Shown here in pieces: positions 27,009 to 36,558 of a stretch of DNA of 64,000 bases (positions within the stretch are counted from its first letter, which is position 1; each line of letters begins with the position of its first letter). The DNA comes from an uncultured Neptuniibacter sp. (GTDB lineage Bacteria; Pseudomonadota; Gammaproteobacteria; Pseudomonadales; Balneatricaceae): NCBI RefSeq assembly GCF_947498015.1, contig NZ_CANMIR010000003.1, forward strand, positions 307,717 through 371,716, read 5' to 3'. Both the position numbers and the translations under genes were made by a program. Below the pieces are notes generated by a model. That model ran no database searches and had not been told where the DNA came from. It saw only the letters and a program-made list of their open reading frames with translations.

Positions 27009-29269
27009 ATAGAAATAAACGATCTCCAGAATCGTTTAACATCCTTTCGCATTGTTTTTGTAATACAACCGTTTTCTTTTGTAGCTTTCAAGATGATTGC
27101 CCCCTCATTTCCGGTATGAAAGATCTTTGCTCCGGTATTTCTAACCCTTTCAACGACTTCCGAGTGTGGGTGACCATAATGGTTGACATAACCCGAACTA
27201 AAAATCACAGCTGCAGGCCTAAATGCCTCTAAAAAATCTCCTGAGGTGGAACTTCGGCTACCATGATGAGAAGCAACCAACCAGTGGATCTGTTGCTCTG
27301 TATTCCGTGATATCTGCTTCTCTTTATAAGCACTGATATCACCAGGCAGTAATAACCGACAACCGTTAGCTTCAATCTGCAGGACACAGGAACGATCATT
27401 ATCTTCACGTCCTATCGAACCGTCGAGCATACTGAAGTTTACGCCATGAACTTGCCAGGACTGCCCCGCTCTGCACCGGCGAGAAGCGATACCCTCCTCC
27501 CTGTAAGATGCATGAATATTACCAACATCCACTATCTTTCGGAGTGAATCAAAACCACCCACATGATCATTATCTGAGTGACTTAAAATGAGATCATCAA
27601 CAAACTGAATATCCAGTGCTTGTAGATGTGGTTTCATACTGCGATCAAATGCACTGCTTCCGGATCTGTACTTTGGCCCAAGGTCATATATTAGTGTGTA
27701 ATCCTGCACTTTAACGAGTACACCAAGGCCCTGCCCCACATCATATACCCAAGCTTCCATTACATCGGAGCTCGTTGAAATCACTCTGACACCTAAAATC
27801 ACAGGAAGTATCAGTACTCCGACGAGGACAAAGGAGAAAGTCTTAATCCTCAGCACTACCAGCAACGACGCAACCCCCACACAAATAAGCCCCAACAGAT
27901 CAGGCGATCTAACGCTGAGAAATACCCATTCGAGTTCAGAACAATAATTCACCAACCACCAGAAGAGATCCCCCATCCCTATCAAGACAGGCTGCAATAA
28001 AGAAATATCAAATTGGGATAACAGTAGCTGAAGGAAGATCAGTGGCACCATAATCGAAAAGAGAGGGATCACCAGTAAGTTGATCAGCGGTGCAACAAGG
28101 GAAATTCCTGAGAAAAAGAGCAGGTAAAGCGGCAGCATCCCTATCAATAACCACACCTGCAGTTTTACCAGACTCATCCAGCCCGAGTTATGCTCTGAAA
28201 GATAGATTAACAAAGCGACCGCCGTAAACGATAACCAGAAACCTGATTCAAAGATCGCCAAAGGAGAGATCAGCATCACTGCGACTATAGCCATCCACCA
28301 ACGCGTCCATTTATCGACGAAGAAGGTTCGCCAACCTGACAACATCAGTACTGATATCATTATAAAAGCACGTTGTGCGGGCAGGTCTGCACCAGAGATA
28401 AACAGATAGCTACCCGAGAAGACTATGGAGAGCAGAAAAGGTAACTCATAACTAAACGGCTGGATTATCAATCCCATTATCCGCCCCAGCCACCAGCCCA
28501 CCAGTGCAACAAAACCGATATGCAACCCGCTGATCACAGCCAGATGAATTGTTCCACTACGGCGCAGGCTTTCCCACTGCTGCTCTGTCAGCTGATCTTT
28601 ATCACCCGTAATCACAGCATTAAATAACTGAGTATTCTTCTCATCTAAATGCCAGCTACTGATCGTTGCCCGACTACTATTTCTGACAGAAGAGACCAGT
28701 CCGGTACCGCGTTCCTGCTGGCCAATAAACCGGCGTATATACCCAGTGGCATCAACACCTTGATTGAGCAAGCGACGTTCATAATCAAATCCAGAGGGGT
28801 TCATCAGTCCATGCGGCGGCTTCAATCGGCTGACAGCAGTAATCCAGTCACCCTCTTTCAAGTGTAAGAGTTGAGCCGGATCCGGCTTATACCAGTTAAG
28901 AAGCAAACGGTTAACCTGTATAGAGCTGGACTTTGAGGGGGACAGAGGCTCTATTTCTTCAACAGCCAGTTGCAGACTGATATTTCCTGACGTTCTAACT
29001 GTTATTTTTTCAATCTGACCCTGTACTGTCCAATCCGTGCGCGCCAACTCGTGTGGCAGACGCTCAGACAGATTCCAGTGACCCCAGATGCTCAGATAGA
29101 GAAATCCGAAGGAGAAGCAGAAAAGCGAAGATAATCGCGTCAAACCCCATTTGATACTGCAAAGGGAGAGTATTACTGCAATCAAAGCGCAACCTGAGAG
29201 TGGTATAAGTGCAGGCAGCAATGAAGCAGAAACAATCCCGGCAGCAATATAGATCATCCTTGATCTCAT
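27005..29269 (-). CDS. comEC: ComEC/Rec2-family DNA uptake channel
   Basis: This protein of about 754 residues (start at 29269 with AGGA upstream) has an N-terminal OB-like domain, a polytopic competence domain with about ten membrane segments, and a C-terminal metallo-beta-lactamase domain with HSDNDHVGG. It forms the inner-membrane channel for single-stranded DNA in natural transformation. No other competence genes are in the window. It heads the comEC-exbB-exbD-lpxK-ycaR-kdsB-ptp-murB operon. Confidence 0.93.
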   Translation of the reverse strand: MRSRMIYIAAGIVSASLLPALIPLSGCALIAVILSLCSIKWGLTRLSSLFCFSFGFLYLSIWGHWNLSERLPHELARTDWTVQGQIEKITVRTSGNISLQLAVEEIEPLSPSKSSSIQVNRLLLNWYKPDPAQLLHLKEGDWITAVSRLKPPHGLMNPSGFDYERRLLNQGVDATGYIRRFIGQQERGTGLVSSVRNSSRATISSWHLDEKNTQLFNAVITGDKDQLTEQQWESLRRSGTIHLAVISGLHIGFVALVGWWLGRIMGLIIQPFSYELPFLLSIVFSGSYLFISGADLPAQRAFIMISVLMLSGWRTFFVDKWTRWWMAIVAVMLISPLAIFESGFWLSFTAVALLIYLSEHNSGWMSLVKLQVWLLIGMLPLYLLFFSGISLVAPLINLLVIPLFSIMVPLIFLQLLLSQFDISLLQPVLIGMGDLFWWLVNYCSELEWVFLSVRSPDLLGLICVGVASLLVVLRIKTFSFVLVGVLILPVILGVRVISTSSDVMEAWVYDVGQGLGVLVKVQDYTLIYDLGPKYRSGSSAFDRSMKPHLQALDIQFVDDLILSHSDNDHVGGFDSLRKIVDVGNIHASYREEGIASRRCRAGQSWQVHGVNFSMLDGSIGREDNDRSCVLQIEANGCRLLLPGDISAYKEKQISRNTEQQIHWLVASHHGSRSSTSGDFLEAFRPAAVIFSSGYVNHYGHPHSEVVERVRNTGAKIFHTGNEGAIILKATKENGCITKTMRKDVKRFWRSFISM

Positions 29270-29354
29270 GCTTAAGTTTCCTTGGCTTAGCCGTTGGCAG
29301 GGGGCATAATAAAACTCCACCCCGTTTGCTAGCCCATAATAAGTAAATTAGAAG

Positions 29355-29873
29355 ATGCCACGCAAACTTATAAAGAAGTACATGCCGAATGAAGAGAAGC
29401 TCAAGCAAAATAAACACTTGAGTTGGCTGGGCAGTCATATACATGAGCCTAACCTCTGGCACCTGAACCGCAAATCTGTATCACGTGCATTTTTGGTGGG
29501 ACTGTTTTGTGCGTTTCTCCCAATACCCCTACAGATGCTGGTTGCCGCAATTCTGGCGATTGTTATCCGAAGTAATTTACCGATATCCGTTGGGCTTGTC
29601 TGGATTACTAACCCGTTGACCATGCCTCCAATCTTTTACTTCACCTACGTCGTGGGTGACTTTCTGATCGGAGAACCGGGTCAGTCTATTGAGTTTGAGA
29701 TGACTATGGAGTGGTTACAGAACAGCATCTCCACTATCTGGTGGCCTTTACTATTCGGTTCGATAATTTGCGGGATCTTCTTTGGTCTGCTGGGCTACTT
29801 TTCCGTGCAGGGGTTCTGGGCCTGGCATGTTGGTCGCAGCTGGAAGCAGCGTGGCGATAAGCGGGAACCCTAA
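29355..29873 (+). CDS. DUF2062 membrane protein
   Basis: This 172-residue protein has hydrophobic segments at about 48-75, 82-105 and 130-158. The region RAFLVGLFCAFLPIPLQM and NPLTMPPIFYF is characteristic of DUF2062. Function is unknown. It lies between comEC and lolD, and a DUF2062 gene has a similar place in Pseudomonas. Confidence 0.82.
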   Translation: MPRKLIKKYMPNEEKLKQNKHLSWLGSHIHEPNLWHLNRKSVSRAFLVGLFCAFLPIPLQMLVAAILAIVIRSNLPISVGLVWITNPLTMPPIFYFTYVVGDFLIGEPGQSIEFEMTMEWLQNSISTIWWPLLFGSIICGIFFGLLGYFSVQGFWAWHVGRSWKQRGDKREP

Positions 29874-29883
29874 TTAAACAGGC

Positions 29884-30570
29884 TTAACGCTCCTGAAGCC
29901 GCCCGTCTAGTAGTTCAAGTACACGCCCGGTGCGTTGCGCAAGCTCAGGATCATGGGTAACCAGCGCAAAGGCAATACTGAACTCTTCATTCAGCTTATC
30001 GATCAGTGCCTGGATACTGGCAGCAGTATTCCGATCCAGATTTCCGGTTGGCTCATCCATCAACACCACCGCAGGTTTACCGATCAATGCTCTGGCGATG
30101 GCAACGCGCTGACGCTCACCTCCACTGAGTTGTGCTGGTTTGTGTGTCAATCTCTCACCGAGCCCTACCGCCTCAAGCACCAAGGCTGCTTCTCGCTTGA
30201 CCTCAGCCAGAGGAAGGTTTCTCATCAACAGAGGCATCGCTGCATTCTCCAGTGCGCTGAACTCAGGAAGGAGGTGGTGAAACTGATACACAAAACCTAA
30301 TGTTTCATTCCTCACCTTCGCACGTTGAGACTCACTCCCCGCATGCAGATCTCGCCCATTAATCTGAACAACACCAGAGCTGGGTTTATCCAGACCACCC
30401 AGAATATTCAATAAGGTACTCTTTCCCGAACCCGAAGAGCCTATGATTGCGAGTTGTTCACCACGATGCAGTTCAAAATCAAGACCCGATAACACCTCAA
30501 CGGTGCTACCCGCATCACTATATTGCTTACTGACAGCACTCGCCTGAAGCACGATTGATTGCTCACTCAT
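29884..30570 (-). CDS. lolD: Lipoprotein-releasing ABC ATPase LolD
   Basis: This 228-residue ABC ATPase has Walker A GSSGSGKST (about 43-51), signature LSGGERQRVAIARAL (about 146-160) and Walker B VVLMDEPTGNLD (about 165-176). It drives release of outer-membrane lipoproteins from the inner membrane to LolA. It overlaps the permease gene by 8 bases. Confidence 0.95.
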   Translation of the reverse strand: MSEQSIVLQASAVSKQYSDAGSTVEVLSGLDFELHRGEQLAIIGSSGSGKSTLLNILGGLDKPSSGVVQINGRDLHAGSESQRAKVRNETLGFVYQFHHLLPEFSALENAAMPLLMRNLPLAEVKREAALVLEAVGLGERLTHKPAQLSGGERQRVAIARALIGKPAVVLMDEPTGNLDRNTAASIQALIDKLNEEFSIAFALVTHDPELAQRTGRVLELLDGRLQER

Positions 30571-31807
30571 ATCTTAATGCCTCAGCCGGGTCAGTTTTAG
30601 CGGCTCGCCATGCTGGATAGATTGTTGCCAGAAAGCTAATCCCCAATGCAGTCAATGTGATGATACCAACATCATGCCATTGCAGGTCTGATGGGAATTT
30701 GCTGATGAAGTATACATTAGGGTCGAGGAACTGAATCTGAAACGTAGATTCAACCCAGGCGATAATCTCAGCCACATTTAATGCCAGTAGCACGCCTAAA
30801 AGGGTTCCCATCAAGGTCCCCATCAGACCAATCACAGTCCCCTGCACCATAAAGATCCGCATGATGCGCCCCGGTGAGGCTCCCAGAGTTCTCAGGATTG
30901 CAACATCCGCTTTTTTATCTGTAACAACCATGACCAGCGTAGAGACAATATTAAATGCAGCAACCAGCACTATCAGAAACAGCAAGAGTCCTATCATACG
31001 TTTCTCCAGCTGAATCGCCTGGAATAGATTCCCATGGGTACGGGTCCAGTCACTGGCACTGTAGTAACCTTCCAGACTGGCAGCCAGTTCACGTACCTTT
31101 TTGGGTGCACTGAACAGGTCATCAAATTTCAACCGAATGCCGTCAACACCCTCACCCAGCCGCTTAATCGTGGCAGCATCCTTAAGGTTGATATAGGCCA
31201 GGTTAGCATCCAGTTCAGCACCGACTTCAAAAATACCCACCACGGTAAAACGTTTGAGTCGAGGAACCACACCGGCAACACTGACAGAAGCCTCTGGTAA
31301 CACTAACGTGACCTTGTCACCGACACGGGCACCCAGATATCGCGCCAGCAGATCACCCAACACAATGCCAAAGCGCTGACTATTAAGATCAGAGAGCGTG
31401 CCAGATGTCATATGATTACCCAGAATGGAAACCTTTGACTCCGCATCGACATCGATGCCATTGATCAAGGCCCCTCTGACAACCCCACGATTGGTTAACA
31501 TCGCCTGCGCTTGTATAAAGGGCGCAGCAGACAACACTTCAGGGTGGCTTTCCAACTGGCGGACCATCTCGGGCCAGTTTTCAAGAGGCTGGTTATAACC
31601 ACTCACCGACGCATGAGGCACCATACCGAGAATCCGCTGCTTCAGTTCACGATCAAAACCGTTCATAACCGAAAGCACGACAATGAGCGCAGCAACACCC
31701 AGCATCAACCCCAGCATCGACGCCAGAGAGATAAATGAGATGAAGTGATTATTACGCTTTGCTGCGGTATAGCGTAATCCGATGAAGATCGACAAGGGCT
31801 TAAACAT
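30563..31807 (-). CDS. lolC: Lipoprotein-releasing permease LolC/LolE
   Basis: This 414-residue permease has four membrane helices: one N-terminal (about 25-50) and three C-terminal (about 268-292, 315-345, 378-400). A periplasmic MacB-like core and an FtsX domain lie between. It starts FIGLRYTAAKRNNHFISFIS, typical of the family. It pairs with LolD, and only one permease gene is present here. LolA is encoded at 39645-40307. Confidence 0.93.
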   Translation of the reverse strand: MFKPLSIFIGLRYTAAKRNNHFISFISLASMLGLMLGVAALIVVLSVMNGFDRELKQRILGMVPHASVSGYNQPLENWPEMVRQLESHPEVLSAAPFIQAQAMLTNRGVVRGALINGIDVDAESKVSILGNHMTSGTLSDLNSQRFGIVLGDLLARYLGARVGDKVTLVLPEASVSVAGVVPRLKRFTVVGIFEVGAELDANLAYINLKDAATIKRLGEGVDGIRLKFDDLFSAPKKVRELAASLEGYYSASDWTRTHGNLFQAIQLEKRMIGLLLFLIVLVAAFNIVSTLVMVVTDKKADVAILRTLGASPGRIMRIFMVQGTVIGLMGTLMGTLLGVLLALNVAEIIAWVESTFQIQFLDPNVYFISKFPSDLQWHDVGIITLTALGISFLATIYPAWRAAKTDPAEALRYE

Positions 31808-32021
31808 TGCGCGATTAAACCATAGAAACCTGACAGAGTAAAAACAGAGAAATGATTAAAAGATTAACTCCAGGAACCAGCTAACTGACTGATTCTGAAA
31901 TATTACTCATCGTGCAAATCTCTTTACCTACGCTTAATTTATAGCTCTGACAGGGTGCTTTTCTTATTTAATCTTCATATACTCCGGTGAAGGATTACCA
32001 AGTCATTTATGAGGACTGAAC

Positions 32022-32606
32022 ATGCAGGAAGAAGACCGTCGCCAGTATTTCAGAATAGAGCAGCGTGTTTCCTTAGAACTGAAAGTTGTTTCCGATGATG
32101 AAATTAGCACTCATCCGACACCTACCCAGTTTGATGTATCACCCAACTTCCTGCTACTGAGTCAGTTGCAAGAGATGGATGCCGAAAGTAATCACCTCCT
32201 ACGGAAAATTGCTGAAAAAGACAACAATACCGCCTCTTTCCTCAGAATCGTTCACGATAAAATTGAACGGATCGCACAGGCGATCGCTTCAAGTGAAATG
32301 ACGATCAGCAACGCAGCCATTCAGGAAGTAAACATCTCTGAAGGCGGCCTGCAATTCCGTCACAGCGAAGAGTTTGAACAGGGTACCAATCTGTCAATTA
32401 AACTGATTTTCCCTGAATCCTGCATCGGACTTCTGCTCTATGCTCAGTGCTGCCGCAGTGATCTTATGGGGGATGGTAGCTATCTGACCGGTGTTGAATT
32501 TATAAAAATGCCTGAAAGCTGCCGTATGATTCTGGCCCGCCAGATTTTTGAAAGTCAGGCACGACAACGTCAGCGTGAAGCGGACGAAAACAGCACTGAT
32601 AGCTAA
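32022..32606 (+). CDS. PilZ-domain (c-di-GMP-binding) protein
   Basis: This 194-residue soluble protein has the split PilZ signature RQYFR (about 6-10, RxxxR) and NISEGG (about 106-111, [D/N]xSxxG), with an inserted helical segment between. Both motifs are intact, so c-di-GMP binding is likely. GAGG lies seven bases before the ATG. It is the first gene of an operon with a Tus-like gene starting immediately after its stop. Its output partner is unknown. A PilZ gene near lolCD also occurs in Pseudomonas. Confidence 0.87.
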   Translation: MQEEDRRQYFRIEQRVSLELKVVSDDEISTHPTPTQFDVSPNFLLLSQLQEMDAESNHLLRKIAEKDNNTASFLRIVHDKIERIAQAIASSEMTISNAAIQEVNISEGGLQFRHSEEFEQGTNLSIKLIFPESCIGLLLYAQCCRSDLMGDGSYLTGVEFIKMPESCRMILARQIFESQARQRQREADENSTDS

Positions 32607-33458
32607 ATGAGCGTTACAGAACTACAGCTGGAGGAGGACTTTATGCAACTCCAGCAGGGGTTGGAACAGTTCAAATCGCTATTATCCTCACACACAACGC
32701 AGTTCTGGCTACTCGGTGAACCCGAACAGTCTATTCCCCTTCAATCCGCTTCAGAGCTGATCACCAACCTATGGCATCAGTCTGAAGGAGATGGCCGCAG
32801 AACCGACAACATCTATGGATTGATCGGGGTTTCATCCAGATTAATCCCTGTTATTCAGCAGTTAAACCAGATCAAACAGCGCTTCCAGTCCACCGTCAAA
32901 GCCTTTCGTGAGTCAGAAGGAAATCCGCTTGAAGTGCTCCACCATCGCTCAGAAGCCTTGAATAAAGCGTTACAGCAACAGGGGCTTGCACGCCTCCACC
33001 TAAAACAGTGCTATCGCCAGATTCCATTACTTGAACAAACACCGGATAAAGTCACTTTTAGCTGGTATAGCAGCGGCCGCAGCCTGAGGAAAATCACAAT
33101 TGCCGAAGCCGAAAAAAGACTGCTGCAGATGGATCAGTCACAACTGCATATTCAGATGCAATTAAAAGCTCTGGGAAAACTCACACCAGAGGAAGCTCTG
33201 GTCCAGATTCAGCCGCAAGTCCCAGTGATGCGTGCAAATATTCGCTGGAAAAAGGGTGACAGCTACCAACGAAAAGCACGCAACTGCCCACTTCCGCTTT
33301 TTTTCCCACTGGATGCAGGCAAATCATTTCCAGAATATAATGTGCCTCCGCTTACACCACCGGAGACACGACAGCGACAATTACGCAGCGATCTGGTCAT
33401 TGATAGTGAACCCTATCTGCCCAGTTTGAGAGTACATCGCTATACAGACCATGACTAA
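32607..33458 (+). CDS. tus: Tus-family replication terminator protein
   Basis: This 283-residue protein resembles E. coli Tus along its length. Matches include a helical N-terminus (FMQLQQGLEQF), QLNQIKQRFQSTV (about 85-97), VTFSWYSSGRSLRKI (149-163), the DNA-binding strand IRWKKGDSYQRKARNCPLPL (212-231) and the C-terminal LPSLRVHRY. Tus binds Ter sites and blocks forks from one side. The family is well known mainly in Enterobacterales, so its presence here is notable. It starts directly after the PilZ gene and overlaps the next gene by 8 bases. Ter sites were not confirmed. Confidence 0.82.
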   Translation: MSVTELQLEEDFMQLQQGLEQFKSLLSSHTTQFWLLGEPEQSIPLQSASELITNLWHQSEGDGRRTDNIYGLIGVSSRLIPVIQQLNQIKQRFQSTVKAFRESEGNPLEVLHHRSEALNKALQQQGLARLHLKQCYRQIPLLEQTPDKVTFSWYSSGRSLRKITIAEAEKRLLQMDQSQLHIQMQLKALGKLTPEEALVQIQPQVPVMRANIRWKKGDSYQRKARNCPLPLFFPLDAGKSFPEYNVPPLTPPETRQRQLRSDLVIDSEPYLPSLRVHRYTDHD

Positions 33459-33768
33459 CGATAAACGTACAAAACTTCTCCATCACTGTGCTGCAGGCGC
33501 AGGCTTTGCAGGCCTGATTCTCTGGTATTACGCTGGCTATAAGCTGGGGTTTCTTGATTGGATTATTCAGCAGGTACCGCCCCGTTTTGCCGGATCAGGC
33601 ATGATGATTGGTGTTATGATCATGATGACTCCTGGTTTTTTTATATGGTCACGCTATAACCGCTGGGTAGAAAAAAAGCTCAAAGTAACCGGCATCTATT
33701 ATGAAGATGAATTTTACAAAGAGAATGAAGCATTAAAAGATAATGCCCGCCAGAATAAAGGCAATTAA
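33451..33768 (+). CDS. Small membrane protein of unknown function
   Basis: This 105-residue protein has two hydrophobic segments (about 14-30 and 48-66), a Lys/Arg-rich N-terminus and a charged C-terminal tail (about 70-105). I do not recognise the family. It overlaps the tus-like gene by 8 bases, so it is translationally coupled to it, and ends at a hairpin. Confidence 0.75.
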   Translation: MTNDKRTKLLHHCAAGAGFAGLILWYYAGYKLGFLDWIIQQVPPRFAGSGMMIGVMIMMTPGFFIWSRYNRWVEKKLKVTGIYYEDEFYKENEALKDNARQNKGN

Positions 33769-33783
33769 CCGGTTTATACCAAT

Positions 33784-33811
33784 TTGCATCTGCCAATTTG
33801 GGCAGATGCAA
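33784..33811 (+). terminator. Hairpin after the PilZ-tus operon
   Basis: An 11-bp perfect stem (TTGCATCTGCC, 33784-33794; GGCAGATGCAA, 33801-33811) has a 6-base loop. No T-run follows, so it may stabilise the 3' end or act as a weak terminator. Confidence 0.55.
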
Positions 33812-33972
33812 CAAATCCTTCAGTTAAAGTTCATCAAGCTGCGTTACACTATCCTGTCAGGCGGTTAATTGAAAAAGCTTCACGATATGAAACTTGATCA
33901 ATATGGTATTTGAGCCTGTACTTAAAAGACACACTGCATCAGACCAGAATCACGGATATGAGGGAGGTAACG

Positions 33973-35223
33973 ATGCGTTTTAAAATAGCTCAGCCTCTGC
34001 TTTTCTGTCTGATCTTCTCGCCACTAAGTGCACAAGCACTAGAGTTGGCGACTGCAAGAGATATCCAGTCCCCTCTGGAATCAAATACTGTCACCGACAT
34101 TACCCTCCCCCATGAAACAGCGCCAATCGCACCGTCCCTTCTGCAACAACAAGTATTAAGGATGCACGAAGAGCTGACCTACTATCTAAATCTGGCAGAA
34201 ACCGCTCAGTGGGATAGGATTGGGCACGGCCCCCTGCTTAAAGAGGGAGACAAACACCCCCAGGTCATACAACTGAGAGAGCGGCTTTTGCAGTTGGGGG
34301 ATCTGGATAATGGTCAGAACTGCCAAGTTAACCGAGATAGCACGTTTGATTCACACTTAACGCAGGCTCTACAACGCTTCCAACTACGTCATGGTGCAAA
34401 AATAGATGGTGTTCTTGGCCCCCAGACCCGGCGACTTCTAAACATACGGCCTGAAAAACGAGCGGAACAGATCGGTGTTAATCTATCGAGAATAGAAGCC
34501 TTTCAACCCAACACGGATCGCTACATTCTGGTAAATATACCTGAATATAAGTTGCGTCTATTTGAACAGGGCCGCTCTATACTCAAGATGAAGACGATTG
34601 TCGGACGGAAGAAGCGTAAAACCCCTGTGTTTGATACCCAGATCAATCGTATTGTCGTAAACCCCTCCTGGCATGTTCCGAAGAGTATTGCCTACAAAGA
34701 TATCATTCCGGCGCTGAAAGAAGACCCTGATTACCTGAAGAAAACAAACCTTCAGATCGTGACAGGCTGGGGTAAAGGTAAAAAGTTTATCCCTACCGAA
34801 GAACTCGATTATGATAAATTCTATAAAGGCAGCAACTATCAGCGAATCTGGGGCCCACCAAGCAAAAGCAATGCCCTGGGCAGTGTTAAGTTCCTAACGG
34901 ATGATCATCGCTCTATCTACCTACATGATACCAATGCAAAAGGCCTGTTCGAAAAAAATAACCGTGCTTTCAGTTCCGGTTGTATCCGTGTCGAACAACC
35001 CAGAAAACTGGCTGACGAACTGATGCGGATGACGCGTGGATGGGATGAACTTAAGCTGGATCCTATCTTCGAACGCTCAGAGACTCATCAGATCAACCTC
35101 CCGGATCCTATCCCCCTGCATGTAACCTACTGGACCGCTTTTGTTGATGAGGAGGGGTTCATGAATTTCCGAAATGACCCTTACCGCTTCGATAGCTATG
35201 AGCTATCCAAATTAAAACAGTAA
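33973..35223 (+). CDS. L,D-transpeptidase (YcbB/LdtD-like)
   Basis: This protein of about 416 residues starts at the ATG at 33973, which has an excellent GGGAGG site and is followed by a signal peptide (about 1-22). A peptidoglycan-binding domain (about 85-160: LRERLLQLGDL...LQRFQLRHG) precedes a YkuD catalytic domain with HDTNAKGLF and the nucleophile motif SSGCIRVE. It makes 3-3 crosslinks in the periplasm. It is shorter than E. coli LdtD. A MepK-like endopeptidase follows, as in E. coli ycbB-ycbK. Confidence 0.9.
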   Translation: MRFKIAQPLLFCLIFSPLSAQALELATARDIQSPLESNTVTDITLPHETAPIAPSLLQQQVLRMHEELTYYLNLAETAQWDRIGHGPLLKEGDKHPQVIQLRERLLQLGDLDNGQNCQVNRDSTFDSHLTQALQRFQLRHGAKIDGVLGPQTRRLLNIRPEKRAEQIGVNLSRIEAFQPNTDRYILVNIPEYKLRLFEQGRSILKMKTIVGRKKRKTPVFDTQINRIVVNPSWHVPKSIAYKDIIPALKEDPDYLKKTNLQIVTGWGKGKKFIPTEELDYDKFYKGSNYQRIWGPPSKSNALGSVKFLTDDHRSIYLHDTNAKGLFEKNNRAFSSGCIRVEQPRKLADELMRMTRGWDELKLDPIFERSETHQINLPDPIPLHVTYWTAFVDEEGFMNFRNDPYRFDSYELSKLKQ

Positions 35224-35329
35224 TTAACATAAGAAATATTCAAGCAGCCCACCTGTACAATTTATGTACAAAGCGAGAGAGTTTCGGCATAATCGAAACA
35301 CCTGTTTTATATAGTATGTAGAGTTATAG

Positions 35330-35908
35330 ATGATTGATCAGCTTGATTCACTGGAACGACCGATATGCTCAACCCGACGCAAACTTCTCAAAGCCATCGG
35401 TGGGTTTTCAGCCCTCGCAGCCCTACCCAATTCAAGCTTTGCCAAACTCCATGACCGTAAGGATCAATCACTCTCCCTTCTGAATCTTCATACCGGGGAG
35501 TCAATCAAGAGCACCTTTATCGCAAATGGTGATTTCCAGCGCTCCAGTCTCACAGAGCTTGATTACCTATTACGTGACCACCGCAATGATCAGATTCATC
35601 AGATGGACACCTCTCTATTGATGCTTCTGCATGAACTGCAAGATACCTTTGGTCAGCATAAACCGATCCATGTTATCTCTGCATACCGCTCTCCTGCGAC
35701 CAATGCCATGCTGAGCCAGAAAAGCAACAAGGTTGCGAAGAAAAGCTACCATATGAAAGGTATGGCGATCGATATCCGTATTCCTGGTGTACCGCTTCGC
35801 GAGCTTCATAAAGCCTCGCTGGCAATGAAGTCAGGCGGAGTCGGACTATATACGCGAAGTAACTTCGTCCATCTGGATGTAGGACGTGTACGTCGCTGGG
35901 GCGCTTAA
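35330..35908 (+). CDS. Tat-exported peptidase M15-like endopeptidase (MepK/YcbK-like, DUF882)
   Basis: This 192-residue protein has a Tat signal (RRKLLKAIGG, about 17-26) and a zinc peptidase domain with SAYRSPATNAML (about 119-130), HMKGMAIDIRI (about 142-152) and HLDVGRVRRW (about 182-191). His, Asp and His serve as likely zinc ligands. MepK cleaves 3-3 peptidoglycan crosslinks. Its stop codon shares a TTAA with the convergent DUF4124 gene. Confidence 0.9.
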   Translation: MIDQLDSLERPICSTRRKLLKAIGGFSALAALPNSSFAKLHDRKDQSLSLLNLHTGESIKSTFIANGDFQRSSLTELDYLLRDHRNDQIHQMDTSLLMLLHELQDTFGQHKPIHVISAYRSPATNAMLSQKSNKVAKKSYHMKGMAIDIRIPGVPLRELHKASLAMKSGGVGLYTRSNFVHLDVGRVRRWGA

Positions 35909-36459
35909 CTCCCCACGCCACCTTTTGATTGATTGTATTTTTTCAGCTTTTTATTCAACGTCTGGGGCTTAGACCGATCTTTTGTCTTGCCCCCCTCCTG
36001 AATCGCCCTCTTATCAGCCCGCTCCTGCGCTTTCCGCGCTTTGATATCAGAGATACGCTCCTGCTTACTATAGCCATCAAGCCGATCCCGCCGACGGATC
36101 AGTTCATCAGATGTTTCATGTCGATCATGGCGTGCCTGACCAACTGTAGATGAGTCTTCCTCTGGTGCCACACGCTCATTCTTTAGCTCAACTTTAGCCC
36201 CTACTGAGACGGCACCAGGCTCCGGGTCAACACTTGTGGATGCTTTAGATTTTATAGGCTGCATACTGTTTATCTGATCAGGATGATAATCACCCTTGCG
36301 CACCAGCCCGTTCAGATCCGCCTTCTCGGCCTTAGTGGGAGGTTGATCACTGTAATGTTTGACGCCCCCTTTATCGACCCAGATATATACCCCCGCAGCG
36401 CTGGCACTCCCTACAATGCTGATAGCAACCAATAAAAAACCTAGTATATATCTCATCAC
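35905..36459 (-). CDS. DUF4124-domain periplasmic protein
   Basis: This 184-residue protein has an N-terminal signal (about 1-22) and a DUF4124 motif, YIWVDKGGVKHYSDQPP (about 25-41). A long Lys/Arg/Glu-rich low-complexity C-terminus (about 110-184) follows. Function is unknown. Its stop overlaps that of the mepK-like gene by 3 bases on the opposite strand. Confidence 0.8.
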   Translation of the reverse strand: MMRYILGFLLVAISIVGSASAAGVYIWVDKGGVKHYSDQPPTKAEKADLNGLVRKGDYHPDQINSMQPIKSKASTSVDPEPGAVSVGAKVELKNERVAPEEDSSTVGQARHDRHETSDELIRRRDRLDGYSKQERISDIKARKAQERADKRAIQEGGKTKDRSKPQTLNKKLKKYNQSKGGVGS

Positions 36460-36558
36460 AGACCCTCCTCTGGACTGAAATTTTAAAACAGCATACCTAT
36501 GAGACCGACTAAGCGAGTCACAATTCCATGTCTGTTTAGATCAATGGATAACAGACAT

